Shown here in pieces: positions 56,036 to 64,000 of a stretch of DNA of 64,000 nt. Each line of letters opens with the position of its first letter. Positions within the stretch are counted from its first letter, which is position 1. Where the stretch lies: NCBI GenBank assembly GCA_031291235.1, contig JARLJL010000022.1, positions 509,072-573,071 of the forward strand, given 5' to 3'. Position numbers and translations under genes: made by a program. The stretch is from Sulfuriferula sp. GTDB lineage: Bacteria; Pseudomonadota; Gammaproteobacteria; Burkholderiales; Sulfuriferulaceae. The notes beneath the pieces were generated by a model. It made no database searches. It was given only the letters and a program-made list of their open reading frames with translations, and was not told the origin of the DNA.

Positions 56036-56812
56036 ATGATCTCCTTTACCGACGCCGCAATTTACACCTGGATAGGCGGCTTTATATGGCCTCTGGTGCG
56101 AATTCTGGGGTTAATCAGCATAGCACCCGTCTTCAGCCATGACAGCCTCCCGACTGCCAGCAAATTGGGATTAGGCGTCATACTTGCAATCATAGTTGCT
56201 CCCACGCTTCCCCCTATGCCTGCTGTAAATCCGGCCTCTGCGGCTGGTATACTCATACTGGTACAACAGATGATCATCGGTTTAGCCATGGGATTCGCCA
56301 TGCGGATAGTATTCATGGCCGTCGATATGGCCGGCGCGATTACCGGCATGACCATGGGATTAGGTTTCGCCAGTTTCTTCGATCCGCAAACTCAAGGTCA
56401 AACTGTTGCCGTAGGTCAACTCCTGAGCATGCTCGCCACGCTGGTATTTCTGGCCATTAATGGCCATCTAATCATGATTGAAGGATTAATGGAGAGTTTC
56501 ACGACATTACCGATCGCCATCACACCGGTAGACAGTCACACCTTCATGCAACTGGCGAATTGGGGGGGGATGATATTTAGTGCGGGACTGCAGTTATCCA
56601 TGCCTATGGTTGCCGCGTTACTTATCACCAACATCGCGTTGGGTATACTCACCCGCTCAGCCCCTCAACTCAACTTGTTCGGGATAGGCTTCCCCATCAC
56701 ACTCAGCATCGGATTTCTCATATTGATGCTGGCACTGCCTTATCTGGCTACACCGTTACAGGGATTTATACAGCAGGGATTCAACTTTACGCAACGCCTA
56801 TTCCATAACTAA
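56036..56812 (+). CDS. fliR: Flagellar export gate protein FliR
   Basis: A 258-residue multi-helix membrane protein, last gene of the fliF-R operon. Visible family segments are FIWPLVRILGLISIAPVFS, MRIVFMAVDMAGAITGMTMGLGFASFFDPQTQG and LTRSAPQLNLFGIGFPITLSIGF. It converges on the chemotaxis operon with only 5 nt between the two stop codons and no hairpin visible there. The usual next genes flhB and flhA are not present. Confidence 0.96.
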   Translation: MISFTDAAIYTWIGGFIWPLVRILGLISIAPVFSHDSLPTASKLGLGVILAIIVAPTLPPMPAVNPASAAGILILVQQMIIGLAMGFAMRIVFMAVDMAGAITGMTMGLGFASFFDPQTQGQTVAVGQLLSMLATLVFLAINGHLIMIEGLMESFTTLPIAITPVDSHTFMQLANWGGMIFSAGLQLSMPMVAALLITNIALGILTRSAPQLNLFGIGFPITLSIGFLILMLALPYLATPLQGFIQQGFNFTQRLFHN

Positions 56813-56817
56813 AACCG

Positions 56818-58026
56818 TTAAGCTTCCAGATTTTGGGCCCAGGCTAGCGCAGCCAGATGTGCGCGATTAACGGCATCGATGTCTATCCCCAATTCGAATG
56901 CTTGCATGTTCCGGGCTTCGCCCGATCTTTCGCAAGCTTCCGCCATACTCAGAAATGGCGCGTAGACACCCTCACGCGAAATAAGCGCATCCAGCACCTG
57001 GTCCGGCAACTGAATTTGTTCCAGCGCTTGCGTCATGGGTACGCCAAGCAAGCGATCGAGCAAAGAAAACATCCCGGTAATAAACAGATTTTCAGAATCG
57101 CTTTTTGATAAATAGGTTTTGCCGAGCAGCTCAGTCAAACGTCCTCTGGTAATGGCTGTTTGCATCAAAATCAGCGATGCGGTATTCGGGTTGGCGCTGG
57201 CCAGCAACACCGACAACCAGCGATATAATGGATTATAACCGAGCACCTGAATGGCGTGACGCATGGACTCGATTTCAAACCCAAGGCCGAATCCTGCGGA
57301 ATTAATATAATGCAGCAATTTGTATGAAACTGCCGGATCATGTTTCAGTTTTTCTTCTATACGGCTAATATCGGCATTGTTACGCACCAATTCCATCAGC
57401 TGCAACAACATGATCTGGGAAGGGTTCAACCCTTCCGATTTAATAGCATCCTCGCGTGGCGTCAAATAAAAGGCTCCTGCAAACGATTGCAAACCCAGTG
57501 TGCCACAGGCATCGTATTCCTGCCAATTGCCAACTTTGCGCGCAACCATGCGTATTGGAGAGTTCTTCAAAACGCCGTATATCCGTGCCTGTGCTGCAAG
57601 GTTAGCAGGATCAAAATACACCTCAATAGCGGTTGAGAGTATCAGCTGCTTGGGATTCAGGGCCTTCATATCTACCCCGCGCAGCAGGATTCCATAGCCT
57701 GCCTTACGCAATATTTTCACAGCCGCATAAATTTCCTCATCGGCAAGATCATCTACAGTCACAATCAGGCTGGTATTCCGCGCAGGCAACAAGGCAAACG
57801 CATCTTCTATCAGCAAAGCGCCAGGCGCCCGCAGAAAACGCATATATTTCGACGATGACAGTATTTCTTCATCGGACGTACTTACAATCAGCTCCACAAG
57901 ATTGCGAACGTCTGTAACTTCGTCCTGCTCACCCGGCGAATTGTGTAGCCATGAAAACTCATAGCCCACTACTTGCTGCTGGGTATCCAACAGCGGTTCG
58001 CGAACAACTAAACGCACATCACTCAT
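56818..58026 (-). CDS. Degenerate EAL plus HDOD domain regulator (YuxH/CdgJ type)
   Basis: A 402-residue protein with an N-terminal EAL-like half (about 1-190: REPLLDTQQQVVGYEFSWLH, LLRGVDMKALNPKQLILSTA) and a C-terminal HDOD domain (about 200-390: PSQIMLLQLMELVRN, LKHDPAVSYKLLHYINSAGF, NLFITGMFSLLDRLLG). The EAL part keeps the GYE strand but lacks the metal-binding residues needed for cyclic-di-GMP hydrolysis, so it is probably a signalling adaptor. Related proteins influence motility. It follows cheZ by 20 nt as the last gene of the chemotaxis operon. Confidence 0.82.
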   Translation of the reverse strand: MSDVRLVVREPLLDTQQQVVGYEFSWLHNSPGEQDEVTDVRNLVELIVSTSDEEILSSSKYMRFLRAPGALLIEDAFALLPARNTSLIVTVDDLADEEIYAAVKILRKAGYGILLRGVDMKALNPKQLILSTAIEVYFDPANLAAQARIYGVLKNSPIRMVARKVGNWQEYDACGTLGLQSFAGAFYLTPREDAIKSEGLNPSQIMLLQLMELVRNNADISRIEEKLKHDPAVSYKLLHYINSAGFGLGFEIESMRHAIQVLGYNPLYRWLSVLLASANPNTASLILMQTAITRGRLTELLGKTYLSKSDSENLFITGMFSLLDRLLGVPMTQALEQIQLPDQVLDALISREGVYAPFLSMAEACERSGEARNMQAFELGIDIDAVNRAHLAALAWAQNLEA

Positions 58027-58046
58027 AACATTCCCGGCATTTCACG

Positions 58047-58703
58047 TCAGAAGCCCAAACTGCCCAGCAAATCGTCTACCTGACTTTGATTGGCAACAAT
58101 GTCGTCATGCGCTTCCGGATTGATTTGCGGACCGTTCAACAGGCCCGAATTTTTTTCGCGCTTGATTTCCGTCGGAGCATACTCTAGCAATAACTGAACT
58201 AGCTGATGTTCAAGATTATGGGCGATTTCAGTTACTTTACGGATCACCTGACCGGTCAAATCCTGAAAGTCCTGCGCCATCATGATTTCCATCAATTGTT
58301 GTCTGGTCGCATTACTATCGCTATGGGCCGAATCCAGATAATGTACCGTCAAACCAGCCAGTTTCCGATAAGCATCCTCATCAAATGCACTTTCCAGCAG
58401 GGATTTCCAGTTATTGCCTAGCGCTGCGGCACCGCCTGCTATTTTTTCCTGCAAGGGTGTTGCCAGATCAATGGCATTTAGCACACGCTGAGCAGCCTGA
58501 TCTGTCATTTTCACTACATAGTTCAAGCGATCCCGGACATCGGGTATTTCCTGTGCAGCATTTTGTATTGCCTGATCGTAACCGAGCTCACGCAGATTAT
58601 CGTGCAGCGTGCGTGTCAATTGCCCTACGCGAGACAGTAATTCATCGGGTATCGCTTCAGAGGTGCCAGCTGTATCCAGCTTGCTATTATCATTAATATT
58701 CAT
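58047..58703 (-). CDS. cheZ: Protein phosphatase CheZ
   Basis: A 218-residue phosphatase that removes phosphate from CheY. The long helical hairpin carries the catalytic glutamine region MMAQDFQDLTGQVIRKV, and the extreme C-terminus SQVDDLLGSLGF is the CheY-binding peptide. I start at ATG 58703 (MNINDNSKLD), 7 nt after the cheY stop; an in-frame ATG 16 codons earlier would lie inside cheY. CheY-CheZ adjacency is standard. Confidence 0.93.
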   Translation of the reverse strand: MNINDNSKLDTAGTSEAIPDELLSRVGQLTRTLHDNLRELGYDQAIQNAAQEIPDVRDRLNYVVKMTDQAAQRVLNAIDLATPLQEKIAGGAAALGNNWKSLLESAFDEDAYRKLAGLTVHYLDSAHSDSNATRQQLMEIMMAQDFQDLTGQVIRKVTEIAHNLEHQLVQLLLEYAPTEIKREKNSGLLNGPQINPEAHDDIVANQSQVDDLLGSLGF

Positions 58704-58710
58704 GCCCTGC

Positions 58711-59100
58711 TTACATCCCCAGCTTTTCAAATATCTTCGTAAGCTTTTCATCCAGTGTGGCAGCAGTAAACGGCTTTACTACATAACCATTTGCGCCAGC
58801 CTGCGCTGCAGCAATGATGTTCTCTTTTTTGGCTTCTGCCGTTACCATCAACACGGGTAACTTAGACAGATTCGGATCAGCGCGAATTTGCTGCAACATG
58901 GTCAAACCGTCCATATTAGGCATATTCCAATCCGACACGACGAAATCGAAATGTTCGCTGCGTAATTTGGATAAACCGATCACGCCATCCTCAGCTTCGT
59001 CGACATTGGAATATCCGAGCTCCTTCAGCAAATTCCTGACAATACGCCGCATCGTCGAAAAATCGTCCACTACCAAAAATTTCAAATTTGCATCTGCCAT
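58711..59100 (-). CDS. cheY: Chemotaxis response regulator CheY
   Basis: A 129-residue single-domain receiver. It shows [21 protein letters not shown], the phosphorylated aspartate in [11 protein letters not shown] (about 57), threonine in [11 protein letters not shown] (about 87) and lysine in [10 protein letters not shown] (about 109). Phospho-CheY binds FliM to reverse rotation; FliM with its N-terminal peptide is encoded 5 kb away. Near-identical in pattern to enterobacterial CheY. Confidence 0.97.
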   Translation of the reverse strand: MADANLKFLVVDDFSTMRRIVRNLLKELGYSNVDEAEDGVIGLSKLRSEHFDFVVSDWNMPNMDGLTMLQQIRADPNLSKLPVLMVTAEAKKENIIAAAQAGANGYVVKPFTAATLDEKLTKIFEKLGM

Positions 59101-59151
59101 ACATTACTCCATCATCAATCCATTAAATCAGGCAAGCTGAATAAAATCGTC

Positions 59152-60216
59152 CTAAACCCGCAGCGACCGGTTCCCTTGAGCGGCAAGATAACTCATCACT
59201 TTGCCGGGCAAATCCTTGATTGCAGCAACTTCATCAACCGCCCCGAGCGCAATCGCTTCACGCGGCATGCCGAACACAACGCAAGTCGCTTCATCCTGTG
59301 CGAAATTTTGTGCGCCAGAACGTTTCATCTCCATCATCCCCATAGCTCCATCTTTACCCATGCCAGTCAAAATCACACCCACTGCATTCTTGCCGGCAAA
59401 TCTGGCAGCAGAATTAAATAGCACATCTACCGATGGTCGATGCCGGTTAACTGGAGGCCCCTGGTCTAATTGTGTCATATAATTCGCTCCGCTGCGCGTC
59501 AGCAACAAATGCGAATGACCTGGCGCTATATATGCATGCCCCGGCAAAATGCGCTCTCCACCTTCGGCTTCCTTGACTGCAATCTTGCATAGTGTATTAA
59601 GCCGGTTGGCAAACGACTTTGTAAATCCCTCAGGCATATGCTGCGTAATCAATATTCCTGGGCAATCAGCCGGCATTTGCAGCAGGAATTCTTTAATCGC
59701 CTCAGTGCCGCCGGTCGAAGCCCCTATCATAATCAGCTTTTCGCTACTTAATAACGGATTCCCCATAGACGGCAATAACACAGAAGTACTATCCGGCTGA
59801 ATTTTACGCGCAGTCACGCGCGCTTTGGACGCAGCCCGAATTTTATCGCTAATTAACTCTGCATAGTCCATCATACCGTTTTTTATCGATATTTTAGGTT
59901 TGGTAACAAAATCAACCGCGCCCAGTTCCAATGCGCGCATCGTAATCTCGGACCCGCGCTCCGTAAGCGAAGATACCATAACTACGGGCATAGGCCGTAA
60001 CCGCATCAATTTCTCAAGAAAATCCAGCCCATCCATTCTGGGCATTTCCACATCGAGCGTGAGCACATCCGGATTCGTCGCCTTAATCATCTCGCGCGCC
60101 ACAATGGGATCCGGCGCAACACCAACAACCTCCATATCCGGCTGATCCGAAATAATTTCAGACATAACGCCGCGTATCAATGCGGAGTCATCGACTATCA
60201 GTACTTTTATTTTCAC
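59152..60216 (-). CDS. cheB: Chemotaxis methylesterase CheB
   Basis: A 354-residue response regulator that demethylates and deamidates receptors. The receiver domain ([18 protein letters not shown], phosphoacceptor in [16 protein letters not shown]) is joined to the esterase domain with the catalytic serine in [16 protein letters not shown] (about 165), histidine in [17 protein letters not shown] (about 192) and aspartate in [14 protein letters not shown] (about 286). It lies 48 nt downstream of cheD. Confidence 0.96.
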   Translation of the reverse strand: MKIKVLIVDDSALIRGVMSEIISDQPDMEVVGVAPDPIVAREMIKATNPDVLTLDVEMPRMDGLDFLEKLMRLRPMPVVMVSSLTERGSEITMRALELGAVDFVTKPKISIKNGMMDYAELISDKIRAASKARVTARKIQPDSTSVLLPSMGNPLLSSEKLIMIGASTGGTEAIKEFLLQMPADCPGILITQHMPEGFTKSFANRLNTLCKIAVKEAEGGERILPGHAYIAPGHSHLLLTRSGANYMTQLDQGPPVNRHRPSVDVLFNSAARFAGKNAVGVILTGMGKDGAMGMMEMKRSGAQNFAQDEATCVVFGMPREAIALGAVDEVAAIKDLPGKVMSYLAAQGNRSLRV

Positions 60217-60264
60217 TATGCAATTCCCGTATCTCTCACAAGCAATGAATCGATATTATCAATC

Positions 60265-60876
60265 CTAAAACAAATCGATTTCGCCGCACACTTTGTCCAC
60301 CTTCAAACGGCGAGCATATTCAGCCTCTCGCTGCGCCAAGGTAGAATTACGCAATTCCTTGATTTTCCGTACCAGTACTTTACCCGTTCGTGGGAAAAAA
60401 TACACTTTGCGAGGATAAATATCGTTTAAATCTTCGGCCACAACACGCATCTTCTCAGCTCGCAAATAATCATGAACAAACTGGGCATTGCGTTCGCCAA
60501 CATTAATACTGCTAAACCCCTTCAACACATTACCGCCGCCAAAAACCTTGGCCTCCAGATTTTCCCGTTTAGCGCCCGCTTTCAATAAATCGTTTATCAA
60601 AATCTCCATGGCATAGGTACCGTATCGCATTGAGGGCGACACAGGACTATCACTCTCGCAGCCGGGATCCGGCAACATGAAATGGTTCATGCCGCCTATG
60701 CCTTTTATCCGGTCGCGTATGCATGCAGATACGCATGAACCCAAGACCGTAACAATCAACATATCCTTATCCGTATAATAATACTCTCCGGGCAATAGCT
60801 TCGCTGCGTCACATTTAAATGTCGCGTCATAATAAATGTTGCTTGCAAAATGCTCTTCCGCCGCCTCCCAGCTCAT
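60265..60876 (-). CDS. cheD: Chemoreceptor glutamine deamidase CheD
   Basis: A 203-residue enzyme that deamidates receptor glutamines. The catalytic cysteine is in VTVLGSCVSACIRD (about 48), with the preceding threonine, and the histidine is in GIGGMNHFMLPD (about 64). AKVFGGGNVLKGFSSINVGERNAQFVHDYL is the family signature. It sits between cheR (13 nt upstream) and cheB. In CheZ-bearing species CheD acts mainly as deamidase rather than as a CheC partner. Confidence 0.95.
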   Translation of the reverse strand: MSWEAAEEHFASNIYYDATFKCDAAKLLPGEYYYTDKDMLIVTVLGSCVSACIRDRIKGIGGMNHFMLPDPGCESDSPVSPSMRYGTYAMEILINDLLKAGAKRENLEAKVFGGGNVLKGFSSINVGERNAQFVHDYLRAEKMRVVAEDLNDIYPRKVYFFPRTGKVLVRKIKELRNSTLAQREAEYARRLKVDKVCGEIDLF

Positions 60877-60889
60877 CTTTTCTCCTTTA

Positions 60890-61753
60890 TTATGGTTTTG
60901 ATCTGGCTGACTGGTTTAGGGCATATACGGTTTTACTAAGCAAACTAAATGTATCTGTAATATTCAAAAAATTCTCGGAATGTCCGGCAAATAGCAAGCC
61001 ATCATGCTTCATCAATGGCGCAAAGCGACTCAGGATTTTAGCCTGAGTCGGCTTGTCGAAATAAATCATTACGTTACGACAAAAAATCACGTCAAACGGG
61101 CCTTTGATTGACCAATGAGGACTTAACAAATTGAGCTGTTCGAAAGTAATCATGTCACGCAATTCCTTTCTAACGCGAACCGACCCTTCATTACTTCCCT
61201 TACCCTTGAGAAAAAAGCGCCGCACGCGCTCCGCAGACATTTTTTCCAGTCTGTCCAGCGCATAAACACCTTTAGCCGCCACTTCCAATACATTGGTATC
61301 AATATCGGTTGCGATAATTTTAACGGGGGGCGTTAAAGTGTCGAATGCTTCGCAAACTGTCATTGCAATAGAATAGGGTTCTTCACCGGTTGAACTTGCC
61401 GAGCACCATATATTAATTTCCTGTGCTCGGTTTTTTACAAAATTGGCCAGAATAGGAAAATGATGCGCCTCCCGAAAAAACGAAGTTAAATTAGTCGTCA
61501 ATGCATTAGTAAATGCTTCCCATTCGGCGCTCTGCCTATCCTGCTCTAGCGCATTCAGATATTTGGCGAAGCTATCCATTCCGACAGCCCGCAATCGTCG
61601 GGCCAATCGGCTGTAGACCATATCCTGTTTGTTCTCAGACAACGAAATACCGGCCCGGTGATATATCATCTCCCGAACAAGCTCAAAATCACGCGCAGTA
61701 AATACGAATTCCTTGGTTGAGCTGGATTCCTTAGCTGCTGCTACCATGCTCAC
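60890..61753 (-). CDS. cheR: Chemotaxis methyltransferase CheR
   Basis: A 287-residue SAM-dependent methyltransferase that methylates receptor glutamates. The N-terminal helical domain (FELVREMIYHRAGISLSENKQDMVYSRLARRLR) precedes the catalytic domain with motif I IWCSASSTGEEPYSIAMT, and NLLSPHWSIKGPFDVIFCRNVMIYFDKPTQ. Receptors in the same operon end in the WxxF-type pentapeptide that tethers CheR. It lies 84 nt downstream of the MCP. Confidence 0.96.
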   Translation of the reverse strand: MSMVAAAKESSSTKEFVFTARDFELVREMIYHRAGISLSENKQDMVYSRLARRLRAVGMDSFAKYLNALEQDRQSAEWEAFTNALTTNLTSFFREAHHFPILANFVKNRAQEINIWCSASSTGEEPYSIAMTVCEAFDTLTPPVKIIATDIDTNVLEVAAKGVYALDRLEKMSAERVRRFFLKGKGSNEGSVRVRKELRDMITFEQLNLLSPHWSIKGPFDVIFCRNVMIYFDKPTQAKILSRFAPLMKHDGLLFAGHSENFLNITDTFSLLSKTVYALNQSARSKP

Positions 61754-61837
61754 TCACCTTTTCACTATCATTATCGCAACTTGTACGGATTAGCAATAAC
61801 CTAACTTCGCCGTCAATTAGCGTATGCACGAAACCGG

Positions 61838-63526
61838 TTAAAACTCATCCCACTCCTCACCCACGCCTTCAATATCAGTCGTTTTTTTAGGTGTCGGTTC
61901 TGCAGCCGGAGTAGCAGTCTCATGCCGAGATGCAGACTCGAACTGGCGGGCAGGCTGTTCATGCTTAGCCAGTTTAAATACGCTGACGGCACTCTCCAGC
62001 GTCATTGCCTGATCTTGCATGCTTTGCGCCGCGGCAGCGGCCTGCTCAACCAATGCCGCATTTTGCTGCGTCATTTCATCCATTTCGGAAACCGATTTAT
62101 TAATATTGGCGATACCTGAGCTTTGCTGACTCGATGCGTTATATATCGTATCGAGAAGGTCCGTAAACAAGCCGACCACCGTTAATATCTCTTCCATGTT
62201 TTCACCGGCTTCTTCAACCAGACGCGAACCGTCTTTGACTTTAGTCACAGAATGATTAATCAGCGTCTTGATTTCCTTGGCCGCAGCCGAACTACGTTGC
62301 GCCAGACTTCTCACTTCACCGGCAACCACGGCGAATCCACGCCCTTGTTCGCCAGCGCGAGCAGCCTCAACAGCCGCATTTAACGCGAGAATATTGGTCT
62401 GAAATGCAATACCTTCTATCACGCTGATAATATCGACAATTTTCTTCGAGCTTGTACTGATCTCAGCCATCGTGCTTACCACTTCGGTCATGGTTTGACC
62501 GCCCGATTCCGCAATTTCACGAGTCGTGGCCGCCACTTTTTGCGCATGATGCGCACTCTCGGTATTTTGCTGTACCGTAGTCGTCATTTGCGCAGTGGCC
62601 GCAGCAGTCATCGATAATGCATGCGCCTGGGATTCTGTGCGATTCGACAAATCCAGATTGCCGGCTGCTATTTCCTGCGAGGCGAGAGCAATTGCTTCTG
62701 TACCCGTTCTTACCTGGCTCACAATATCGAGCAACCCGTCATTCATGTCTTTCATGGCCTGCATCAACACGCCGGTTTCATCGTGAGACGTAACGACGAT
62801 CTCCTGACTCAAATCGCCTGCCGCAACGCGTTTGGCAACAATGACGGCTTCTGCCAATGGCCGGGTAATCGAATTGAGCAACCACCAGGCCATAAAGGTA
62901 GCCACTACTACGCCAAAAAGCGTCAACAAGGTAGCAAGCGTTCGGACCAGATTATAGTGGGATTGCCCCTGATCGTATGCCGCTTTGGAAGCATCCAGTT
63001 GCAACTTTCCCAAAGCGTTGAAATTACTGATCAAACCGTTAAAATTTTCCAGCAAGGGACCTTGCAGAATTTCCGACGCCTGCTGGTAATCATGTGCCTT
63101 CAATGCTGCCAAAGCCGGGCCAACAGCTTCACCGCCGTATTTTTTACGCCCGCTGATTATCTTATCCAGAATGGCCTGCTCTTCCGGCGACCATTTTTTT
63201 GCCAGCAATCCTTCCTGCTCCTTGTTTACATCGACAATTAACTGCTCAATATCGGTGACGTATTTAGCGGTTTTTGCTTCGTCATCGGGAAATGCAGCCA
63301 TTTTTCCGGCAATAGCCTGAGCCAGCAGCAATTGGTTTTGATTCATTAAACGAACAGTCGCATTCAATTCGCCCAGTTTAACGACCTTATCTTCATACAT
63401 GCTTTTCACAGTATCATTGGATAAGCCCAGAAAATAGATACCCATAGCGCCACCAATAATGAGTGACACACTAAGGAAACTAATCACGAAAACGAGTTTC
63501 GTTTTGATAGTCAGATTTTTCAACAT
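61838..63526 (-). CDS. Methyl-accepting chemotaxis protein (4HB type)
   Basis: A 562-residue transmembrane receptor. Helix 1 spans about 10-32, a four-helix-bundle periplasmic sensor about 33-190 (4HB_MCP type), and helix 2 about 193-215. HAMP follows ([26 protein letters not shown]), then methylation helices and the signalling tip [40 protein letters not shown]. The C-terminus is EEWDEF, a tethering pentapeptide for CheR/CheB. The start [13 protein letters not shown] follows AGGAG. The ligand cannot be predicted. Confidence 0.94.
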   Translation of the reverse strand: MLKNLTIKTKLVFVISFLSVSLIIGGAMGIYFLGLSNDTVKSMYEDKVVKLGELNATVRLMNQNQLLLAQAIAGKMAAFPDDEAKTAKYVTDIEQLIVDVNKEQEGLLAKKWSPEEQAILDKIISGRKKYGGEAVGPALAALKAHDYQQASEILQGPLLENFNGLISNFNALGKLQLDASKAAYDQGQSHYNLVRTLATLLTLFGVVVATFMAWWLLNSITRPLAEAVIVAKRVAAGDLSQEIVVTSHDETGVLMQAMKDMNDGLLDIVSQVRTGTEAIALASQEIAAGNLDLSNRTESQAHALSMTAAATAQMTTTVQQNTESAHHAQKVAATTREIAESGGQTMTEVVSTMAEISTSSKKIVDIISVIEGIAFQTNILALNAAVEAARAGEQGRGFAVVAGEVRSLAQRSSAAAKEIKTLINHSVTKVKDGSRLVEEAGENMEEILTVVGLFTDLLDTIYNASSQQSSGIANINKSVSEMDEMTQQNAALVEQAAAAAQSMQDQAMTLESAVSVFKLAKHEQPARQFESASRHETATPAAEPTPKKTTDIEGVGEEWDEF

Positions 63527-63636
63527 TGCCCCGCTCCTAATTTTTGTTTACTGCTCGAACCCATACATTTTAAACAGGCGTTTTTCATCCTGACATCCTC
63601 GTTGCTACAAGTATATTTGCATTCCCGAACAATAAT

Positions 63637-64000
63637 CTAAAACGTCTCCCATTCATCGTCTGCTTGCCCGGCAGCAGGTAACTTTGAAACGGGACCGGCA
63701 ACAGTTTTATGCTTAACAGACACGCGCTTCGCCGGTGGAGCAATACGACGTTGAATAGCACTGCTTGCTGCGGGTCGTTTCGCGCTCATCGATACTGCAC
63801 TATCGCCCAACTTGAACTTGTAAACCAGTTCCTCCAGATGTCCTGCCTGATCCTGCAATGATTTGGCTGCCGCCGCTGCCTGTTCGACCAGTGCCGCATT
63901 CTGCTGCGTAGTCTCATCCATCTGACTGATCGCGCGGTTCACTTCTTCTATGCCTATGCTTTGCTCACGGCTCGCTGCCGTAATTTCACTCATGATGTCC
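63637..64000 (-). CDS. Methyl-accepting chemotaxis protein, C-terminal part (cut by window edge)
   Basis: An open frame from the right edge to a stop at 63637-63639. It reads [48 protein letters not shown], the conserved end of an MCP signalling domain, then a basic linker (KRPAASSAIQRRIAPPAKR) and the terminal DDEWETF. It encodes the last 120 residues or so of a second receptor, 110 nt upstream of the complete one. The ending WETF matches the Tar/Tsr pentapeptide pattern even more closely. No terminator is apparent between the two. Confidence 0.92.
   Translation of the reverse strand, partial: DIMSEITAASREQSIGIEEVNRAISQMDETTQQNAALVEQAAAAAKSLQDQAGHLEELVYKFKLGDSAVSMSAKRPAASSAIQRRIAPPAKRVSVKHKTVAGPVSKLPAAGQADDEWETF

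Overview
The window reads as a stretch of chromosome from a free-living, flagellated, piliated Gram-negative bacterium, most likely a betaproteobacterium of the Nitrosomonadales type. This is inferred from gene order (yceD-rpmF-plsX-fabHDG-acpP-fabF-pab; tig-clpPX-lon-hupB-tRNA-ppiD; hpnCDE; fimT-pilVWX-pilY1-pilE; fliE/fliF-R; cheRDBYZ) and from protein style. No database search was possible. Coding density is very high. No insertion sequence, prophage, integron or CRISPR array is visible, and no gene-free stretch reaches 300 bases.

Region 1 (1-8637, minus strand) is the fatty-acid/phospholipid operon yceD-rpmF-plsX-fabH-fabD-fabG-acpP-fabF. It continues into pabB-pabC (p-aminobenzoate for folate) and the start of mltG, cut by the window edge. 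PabB carries the PIAGT active-site motif rather than PIKGT. Region 2 (8692-12588, plus) holds a two-subunit pyruvate carboxylase (pycA, pycB) and a Maf/YceF nucleotide pyrophosphatase. Region 3 (12669-18405) has uup, rnhA and a yafS-like methyltransferase on minus, diverging from gloB and mltD on plus. Region 4 (18460-24984, minus) is a four-gene peptide ABC importer whose junctions are all ATGA overlaps; its binding protein has both a lipobox and a C-terminal membrane helix.

Region 5 (25167-33686, minus) is the protein-quality-control block: ppiD, tRNA-Asp, tRNA-Val, hupB, lon, clpX, clpP, tig and tRNA-Leu. The two tRNAs follow hupB by 11 nt and end at a strong terminator. A heat-shock-like promoter precedes lon. 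Region 6 (33775-37480, plus) is hpnC-hpnD-hpnE, the bacterial three-step route from farnesyl diphosphate to squalene, plus a YciK-type reductase.

Region 7 (37554-44234, minus) is a visibly AT-richer minor-pilin operon, fimT-pilV-pilW-pilX-pilY1-pilE. PilY1 is about 1350 residues: a lectin-like N-terminal domain is split by an array of short beta repeats, followed by the usual calcium-binding beta-propeller. This is the most unusual object in the window. Region 8 (44374-64000) has thiO, then fliE diverging from the fliFGHIJKLMNOPQR operon. Convergent to it is a chemotaxis operon on minus: two MCPs, cheR, cheD, cheB, cheY, cheZ and a degenerate EAL-HDOD regulator. Export apparatus, motor switch and signalling chain are therefore encoded side by side.

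Most genes are well-known families. I did not find a wholly new system; the best candidates for a second look are the PilY1 architecture, the doubly anchored peptide-binding protein and its enlarged permease, the PIAGT-type PabB, and several regulatory arrangements.
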